Shown here piece by piece: positions 9,037 to 14,966 of a DNA stretch of 14,966 nucleotides; within the stretch, counting starts at the first letter, position 1, and every line of letters begins with the position of its first letter. This stretch comes from Stephanodiscus triporus. Its lineage: Eukaryota; Bacillariophyta; Thalassiosirophyceae; Thalassiosirales; Thalassiosiraceae. Both the position numbers and the translations under genes were made by a program. The notes beneath the pieces are model-generated. The model worked only from the letters and a program-made list of their open reading frames with translations, made no database searches and had not been told where the DNA came from. Location of the stretch: contig JALLAZ010000477.1 of NCBI GenBank assembly GCA_036939755.1, positions 1 through 14,966 of the forward strand, in the 5' to 3' direction.

Positions 9037-10068
9037 TCAAAAGTCAATATCTTGCATAGGCGTTTGGTCGTTGTACCTTTTGGGCCTTCGTGGTGTAAGG
9101 ATTGATTCCAGCTTTGAAATGCCGAGCGGGTGTTTCGATGATACGCTCACCACACCGCTCCTCGGCGAGATGGGAGAATTCGAATTGCGGGCAGCATTGA
9201 CGTCAGCGACCAATCTGTTCCTGCGATATGCCGAGCTGTTAGGGTGGGCATTCTCATCATTTCCAGCTTGCGGATGATGCCCCTTTCCACCTAAGATTCC
9301 CGATGCTGTGGTTGCTACTTCGACATTATCATCGCACTTAAAATGAATGCTATTGCATGAATCATCATCCCCAGTCTTCTTAGAAGAACGAAACTCCTTA
9401 TTATAAACCCAAGCACCAACAGTAGCGATGCCAAGAAAGAGAAGGGTTATCATAACCCCGGCGAAGAACATTGGCCATCCATCATTTACACTTTTGGAAA
9501 CGATGTCAGCGTCCGTGGCAGCAGCTCCTCTCTCGTCAGACGAGCCTTCGAATTCAGTAAAGGTTAGGCCCAACACTGTGGTATCACTAGCAACGAGCTG
9601 TTCGGCTGCCAAAACCTCGAGGATGTCACCGGATGACACACTCTTGGTTAGGAGTGATGCGACTTCGGTAGCCGTATTCGCCTCCAGCCCTCCATCGCTA
9701 GGCGCAATTTCCAATGCATTGTAGAGCCCCACATCCAAAAATGTCACCGAAACGACAGATTTCAGCGTGAGACCCACTCCGCCATCGATCTTCGTCATCC
9801 GCTCCACGTGCACACTTGCTACGATCACTTCTGGCATGGCGTGATCTGCATTGCTGATGGAGTCGCTGGAAAGTTCTGTATGGAACATCTTCGACGTGGC
9901 CGATTCGAACCGGAAAAGCTCGTTGATTGACAAGGTTCGGCCTTGCTCGAACGTGATGGAGAGGTCGAAGTTGGCGGAGGTCGTGGTGAGCCTGACATGC
10001 TGCTGGGATGCCACGATGGATGGTCTAATGCATATCACGCTGAAGAGCAGTAAGAGGACAACTTTCAT
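9037..10068 (-). CDS. Type I single-pass membrane protein, unknown function
   Basis: 343 residues in one exon. An in-frame TAA nine bases upstream of the ATG at 10068 fixes the start. Layout: signal peptide (1 to about 21, MKVVLLLLFSVICI then a small-residue site VAS-QQ); an ectodomain of about 175 residues with alternating hydrophobic strands, almost no cysteine after the leader, and an acidic, Ser/Thr-rich end; a transmembrane helix at about 198-222 (WPMFFAGVMITLLFLGIATV); and a 120-residue basic, Ser/Pro-rich tail. The tail carries SPISPRS and LTPRRPK, which fit proline-directed kinase sites, and ends in QTPMQDIDF. The central pattern of strand, helix (NTATEVASLLTKSV) and strand could be a small alpha/beta fold of SEA type, but this is only an impression. 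Diatoms have many such lineage-specific type I proteins, some tied to the cell surface or silica vesicles. Function is not assigned. Confidence 0.8.
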   Translation of the reverse strand: MKVVLLLLFSVICIRPSIVASQQHVRLTTTSANFDLSITFEQGRTLSINELFRFESATSKMFHTELSSDSISNADHAMPEVIVASVHVERMTKIDGGVGLTLKSVVSVTFLDVGLYNALEIAPSDGGLEANTATEVASLLTKSVSSGDILEVLAAEQLVASDTTVLGLTFTEFEGSSDERGAAATDADIVSKSVNDGWPMFFAGVMITLLFLGIATVGAWVYNKEFRSSKKTGDDDSCNSIHFKCDDNVEVATTASGILGGKGHHPQAGNDENAHPNSSAYRRNRLVADVNAARNSNSPISPRSGVVSVSSKHPLGISKLESILTPRRPKRYNDQTPMQDIDF

Positions 10069-10424
10069 GGTTCGTAGTTATTCGGGCTTTCGATTGTTTG
10101 TTCTGGTTTATCGACGCACGTAGATAGATATGGTAGGGTGTATCGGAGTAGTCGGCCGGCGTTCATGTTGCGCTGTTGCGCAACCACAGAGATAAACTGT
10201 TGGGCTCGCCTGTTGATCTGTTGGCATGCTTCTCCAACGGTTTTCACTGCGCATAAGTAGTACTCCTATCATACATTCTGAAGTTGTAGAATTTGAATTT
10301 GCTGTCTTTGATCCCTACACTACCTAAGTAGGTAGGTAGTTACGTGAGAACTTTATCTCTCTCCCTCTTCTCTTCTTGCGTATTGTCACTGTTTTGCATG
10401 CTGACAAGGAAGGCCGAGGAATGA
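10069..10424. promoter_or_regulatory. Upstream region of the type I membrane protein
   Basis: About 360 bases upstream of the minus-strand start at 10068 and ahead of the plus-strand finger-repeat locus, so it may serve both directions. It contains an inverted repeat at 10319-10340 and a pyrimidine-rich stretch around 10349-10378. No gene is seen. Confidence 0.35.
10319..10340. repeat. Inverted repeat with 8-bp arms
   Basis: ACTACCTA (10319-10326) and TAGGTAGT (10333-10340) are exact reverse complements around a 6-base spacer. An alternative register (CTACCT with AGGTAG at 10330-10335) is also possible, because TAGG is repeated in tandem. Confidence 0.5.
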
Positions 10425-10744
10425 TGTGGGCGCGATCGTCCTGCCGTCGCAAACAGAGTTTTGAGCGACTATACCGCGAAGAAGATCTTCGGCAACGTAA
10501 ACTACTTATGCCAAGCATTTTTCGCAGGGCACCGTCGTGATGGACTTGCGCCGGGAGGGAAGAATGCCGCCTGGAAGCTGACGATCGACTTCAGATGCCC
10601 TCCGACGATCCGGGCGCCAAGGTCGAGATGAAGAGGGTCACCGTCCATCAAAAGCACTGCATCCTCGGCCAGTTCCGGCGGGAAACAAACCACCCTGCTC
10701 CGTCACTTTCACCAACTCGATCGGCGATCCGGACCACGCCGTGA
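10425..10744 (+). pseudogene. Frame-disrupted 5' part of the finger-repeat gene
   Basis: Two frames read like protein one after the other. 10425-10631 gives NVNYLCQAFFAGHRRDG and, further on, AAWKLTIDF; then the next frame (open 10539-10744) gives SDDPGAKVEMKRVTVHQKHC. The frame that carries the fingers then takes over with PCSVTFTNSIGDPDHAVKG from about 10696. Each change is a -1 step, and none has an obvious GT-AG intron. None of the three frames offers a good ATG that leads into the finger array. I read this as a gene interrupted by single-base losses, or as base-call errors; unusual splicing is a weaker alternative. No domain is recognised in this part. Confidence 0.4.
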
Positions 10745-11496
10745 AGGGGTCGATAACCTACCTCTCCAATGCCGAAGGAAGGGCGGCCGCGGCCTCTGCC
10801 ATCGCCTCCGTCGACGCCGAGAAAGGCGGAGTTTGTGTGAGGCATGGCGCGAAGATGAAATACTGCTGCAGCCACGAGGGATGCGCCAATATATCCGTCA
10901 AGGGCGGAGTTTGTTGGAGGCGTGTCGCGAAGGCGAAGCGCTGCAGCCACGAGGGATGCACAAAATATGCCCAACTGGGAGGAGTTTGTTGGAGGCATGG
11001 CGTGAAGCCGAATCGTTGCATTTGTATCCACGAAGGGTGCATGAACTATGTCCAAAAGGGAGGAATGTGTATTAGGCAGGGCGCTAAGGAGAAACGCTGC
11101 GGCTGCAGCCGCGAAGAATGCACACGCCGTGCCCTTTCGGGAGGAGTTTGTTGGAGGCATTGTGCGAAATCTCTCGCCACCGCCCCTCGAGAAGTGAAGT
11201 GCCCCCCCCCCCGCCCCCAGAGGACCGCAATGCCACGACTGTGGGTGCCATCATCAGTCGCAACCCCAAAACAAGCCCCCGTCACGCCCCCGCTTGTCAA
11301 TTACCCTCTCTTCTACCTTCTGCGACGGCCACAGACTTTTCGGACGATGACAAAATTGGTGCCTGGGTTTACGTACGTTGTCCCCGAGCACAAGCAAATG
11401 AGTGCACAGCATGTCAGTACACATCTGCAAAAAGCTAGTGAAAACGACTTGGTAATTGATAGGTCAAGAGGGCTGTTCATCGCAGGTATCAAGTGA
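10582..11496 (+). CDS. Tandem Cys/His-finger repeat protein (GGVCxRHG type), start missing
   Basis: The frame is open from 10582 to TGA at 11494-11496 with no ATG before the repeats; the earliest alternative codon is a GTG at 10741. The array has four fingers of the form C-x4-C-x9-C-x2-H, each with core GGVCWRHG and a linker such as AKxKRC. An initial half-unit (GGVCVRHGAK) precedes them. Fingers two and four are intact, for example CSHEGCTKYAQLGGVCWRH. Finger one ends in Arg and finger three in Gln where His is expected. In annotation such arrays are often named after plant WRKY19-like finger proteins; zinc binding is likely, DNA or RNA binding only possible. After the array comes a C11 run (11202-11212). 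The -1 frame beyond it reads FSDDDKIGAWVYV and looks at least as protein-like as the current frame, whose end (PGFTYVVPEHKQM onward) I do not recognise. It may be a pseudogene. Confidence 0.6.
   Translation, partial: RSTSDALRRSGRQGRDEEGHRPSKALHPRPVPAGNKPPCSVTFTNSIGDPDHAVKGSITYLSNAEGRAAAASAIASVDAEKGGVCVRHGAKMKYCCSHEGCANISVKGGVCWRRVAKAKRCSHEGCTKYAQLGGVCWRHGVKPNRCICIHEGCMNYVQKGGMCIRQGAKEKRCGCSREECTRRALSGGVCWRHCAKSLATAPREVKCPPPRPQRTAMPRLWVPSSVATPKQAPVTPPLVNYPLFYLLRRPQTFRTMTKLVPGFTYVVPEHKQMSAQHVSTHLQKASENDLVIDRSRGLFIAGIK
10825..11169 (+). repeat. 75-81 bp tandem repeats encoding Cys/His fingers
   Basis: The GGVC codons recur at 10825, 10903, 10978, 11059 and 11140, so units are 78, 75, 81 and 81 bases, all multiples of three. 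Length differences come from one or two extra codons in the linker (YCC, RCIC, RCGC). The DNA itself is similar from unit to unit (for example GGAGTTTGTTGGAGGC), which suggests fairly recent unit duplication or gene conversion. Confidence 0.9.
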
Positions 11497-12246
11497 TGCT
11501 AGTCGGAGTGGCAAGAGACTTGTCATTTGATCCAGCAAGAGGGCCATTGGCCATTGCATATTTTATCTAGATATTTATTGAAAAAGTAGAGTTACTGATG
11601 CTATCAATAATCGATTTAGTTTCTAAAGCATAGTTGGGTTTGAACCAAACCTTTAATGGCGAGCCGTTGAACATGACACCGCATCTCAAAATGGCATCGC
11701 ACTCTTTCTCGCCACTATCGTCGAGTGATGTTGCTACCGTACCCTCATCTTAGCGGCGTTCTTTCTCGCACACGGCGGCGCAATCGAGTGCCAAAATTTA
11801 CTGTCCTGAATGAGCTCGATCTTGGTCTCGAAGAAGACGATGACTGCGATTAACAGTCAAACCAAACTGGCAGGTATAATGAAGAATTTGAATGCATCAA
11901 CTGATAGACATAAGCACAACCATCGTCTTAAACAAAGGATGATCATAAATAAGTCCCAATGAGCATTGCAAGTGAAGCGAAATTGATTATATTGAAAGTT
12001 CAAAAGGCTGTCCAAAAGGCTCGACCCTTTTATGACGATAGCCTATGATATTAATCATTTATCAAGTTTCTAATGTACCATATCGCTTGCACCCCGCACC
12101 AATGTAATTATCTTTCGTCGCCTCAGCACACTGCGAGCACTTGACCGAGTTTCAAACAAACACCATTTGATGTGTCACCCCGAGAATCAAACAAAAATTG
12201 ATCTTTCATAAGTACATATATCTGGTTACTCAATTATTGATTGTTC
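11497..12246. other. Intergenic region between finger-repeat gene and CDC48
   Basis: 750 AT-rich bases between two convergent genes. It should hold both 3' UTRs. The middle holds the possible minus-strand coding remnant described separately; the rest (12045-12246) shows nothing I can name. Confidence 0.4.
11567..12044 (-). pseudogene. Possible decayed coding remnant
   Basis: On the minus strand one frame is open from 12044 to a TGA at 11857-11859 and continues after it to 11734. It reads, across that stop, a hydrophobic stretch (KFFIIPASLV, stop, LLIAVIVFFETKIEL) followed by QDSKFWHSIAPPCARKNAAK. A -1 step near 11750 leads into a second frame (11749-11567) that reads CGVMFNGSPLKVWFKPNYAL and ends at TAG. 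One stop plus one frame change over a protein-like stretch suggests a dead gene. I do not recognise the family, and chance open frames in AT-rich DNA remain possible. The opposite strand has a 58-codon open frame over part of it (11677-11853) that I consider less likely. Confidence 0.25.
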
Positions 12247-14929
<2,683 letters not shown>

Positions 14930-14966
14930 GAACGCGCGAGAGTTGTCGTTGTGTTGAGAGGCGGCG
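14930..14966 (-). other. CDC48 upstream segment, in frame and open
   Basis: The 37 bases before the proposed ATG contain no stop and no ATG in the CDC48 frame. The last upstream codons would read NSRAF directly before Met1. This may be 5' UTR or coding. Confidence 0.4.

Noticed and set aside
8852..9277. 141-codon plus-strand frame
   Set aside because: Begins in AT-rich intergenic DNA and runs antisense into the tail of the type I membrane protein, whose start, leader and helix are well supported.
9900..9915. GGTTCGAATC, like a tRNA T-arm (minus strand)
   Set aside because: It is the codons for FRFESA in the type I membrane protein; no acceptor stem or D-arm surrounds it.
10648..11160. 170-codon minus-strand frame with a repeated PPTNSS motif
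   Set aside because: The repeats are the antisense image of the finger units; the plus strand has regular Cys/His spacing, which the antisense lacks.
11635..11655. GGTTCAAACCC, like a tRNA T-arm (minus strand)
   Set aside because: The T stem pairs only four of five, and no acceptor or anticodon arm fits; it lies inside a protein-like frame.

Overview
This window is eukaryotic nuclear DNA. Two genes carry short GT-AG introns whose exons join in frame. There are a mitochondrial-targeted succinate dehydrogenase subunit, a nuclear export receptor and a Cdc48 ATPase. Near 10.8-11.2 kb lies a tandem array of short Cys/His fingers with a GGVCxRHG core. As far as I remember, such arrays are abundant in centric diatoms such as Thalassiosira. 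My best guess is a diatom or close stramenopile. This rests on protein style and gene architecture, not on a search.

Layout from left to right. 3-329 (+): 3' end of a single-pass membrane protein that starts outside the window. 956-4768 (-): complete exportin-1 (XPO1/CRM1), five exons, 1088 residues. 5467-6066 (+): SDHC, the cytochrome b subunit of complex II, divergent from XPO1 across a 698-base shared upstream region. 7178-8746 (+): intronless STP-type sugar/H+ symporter. 9037-10068 (-): orphan type I membrane protein. 10425-11496 (+): Cys/His-finger repeat gene that looks broken by frame changes. 11567-12044 (-): a possible decayed coding remnant. 12247-14929 (-): Cdc48/p97-like AAA ATPase, three exons, 830 residues if it starts where I place it.

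The genes do not form an operon or a pathway; they look like an ordinary stretch of a compact protist genome. XPO1, SDHC and CDC48 are housekeeping. The accessory content is the sugar porter, the two membrane proteins and the finger-repeat gene.

I did not find a clear new biological system. The points most worth checking are: the Cdc48, which has a canonical D2 ring but an unusual D1 P-loop, an N-domain insertion and an N-terminus still open at the window edge; the sugar porter, which keeps the STP lid-domain cysteine pair but has replaced two sugar-contact positions; and the finger-repeat gene, in which every apparent frame change runs in the same direction.
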